A DNA stretch of 64,000 bases from contig NW_025062475.1 of assembly GCF_000002995.4 (NCBI RefSeq), positions 2,356,001 through 2,420,000 of the forward strand. Direction: 5' to 3'. Below the pieces are notes generated by a model. It was not told the DNA's origin and ran no database searches. It worked only from the letters and a program-made list of their open reading frames with translations. The position numbers and the translations under genes are program-made. Shown in pieces: positions 63,611-64,000 of this stretch. Numbering within the stretch: the first letter of the stretch is position 1; each line of letters opens with the position of its first letter. The stretch is from Brugia malayi (lineage: Eukaryota > Nematoda > Chromadorea > Rhabditida > Onchocercidae).

Positions 63611-64000
63611 GTAAGAATTTATTATATAAAAGTATATATACAGGTTGAGTATCTTAAGTGATTCGAATATGGAAATAAAAATGCTTCATTTTAATAATTA
63701 TTATTATTGTTACTATTATTATCATTAATTAACTACTTAATTATTATATAAAATAATTATGTAAAACTGCTTTAATGATAAAATCATTTTTATTGCTTTC
63801 TTAGCTTCTGTGATACATTTGAAAGATTTGAAGGAATTGTATTTGTTTCAAATTAAAGAAATTTTTTTTTTGTAAGACTTTGGAAAGCAGAAAGTTATGA
63901 CAATTTGACATTTATAAACCTATTGATTCATTTACTTACCGGTTTAGAGATTACAGTTTCCGATTCAGTCTATCTGACTTTTTCGGTGGCAAGATAATTT
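63611..64000 (+). other. daf-2 intron running to the window edge
   Basis: It begins with GTAAGA after codon bases TG (Trp of SDVW expected). The next exon should start with G and encode SFG-like residues. No such acceptor and frame was found before the edge; the TTACAG near 63957 leads to an early stop. AT-rich, with an ATT run near 63700. Confidence 0.7.

Overview
This window is nuclear DNA from an AT-rich nematode, most likely a filarial or related spirurid (inference). The evidence is: compact exons with short introns; TTTCAG-type acceptors; acceptors lying 0-14 nt before start codons, as expected for spliced-leader trans-splicing; and proteins with clear nematode orthologues (DAF-25, DAF-2, PRMT-7, UBQ-2, TMEM-131). 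Nothing prokaryotic, viral or organellar was seen. All exon models below were built by hand from reading frame, splice-site and phase consistency. Homology calls come from recalled family sequences, not from searches.

Layout, left to right. 1-2.6 kb: the 3' end of a mitochondrial ribosomal protein L22 gene, followed 0.5 kb later by a complete CCDC12/cwf18 spliceosomal gene (possibly one operon). 2.6-6.9 kb: intergenic. 6.9-10.2 kb: DAF-25/ANKMY2 (ankyrin + MYND, ciliary guanylyl cyclase trafficking). 11.4-15.2 kb: PRMT7 arginine methyltransferase. 17.2-19.8 kb: a proline/serine/threonine-rich gene that I do not recognise. 21.2-22.4 kb: ubiquitin-L40 fusion (ubq-2/UBA52). 22.4-32.5 kb: about 10 kb of extremely AT-rich, microsatellite-laden DNA with a 12-copy minisatellite and one isolated exon-like ORF. 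32.5-45.9 kb: a 35-exon TMEM131 orthologue (collagen/secretory cargo factor). 46.4-47.1 kb: a 20-copy minisatellite. 48.0-52.5 kb, minus strand: a divergent PP1-type phosphatase gene. 55-64 kb: the insulin/IGF receptor DAF-2, running off the right edge inside its kinase domain.

Functionally these are mostly housekeeping genes (mitochondrial translation, splicing, arginine methylation, ubiquitin/ribosome supply, secretion). Two genes, DAF-25 and DAF-2, belong in C. elegans to the cGMP and insulin arms of dauer control.

I found no gene cluster that looks like an undescribed system. The most useful leads are: an intron in the phosphatase gene whose acceptor reads TTTCAT instead of TTTCAG; the altered substrate/toxin-binding loop of the same enzyme; a GC-AG intron in the CCDC12 gene; the unrecognised 17-20 kb gene with an exonic TC tract; a stop-free in-frame intron in PRMT7; and several structured repeat arrays.
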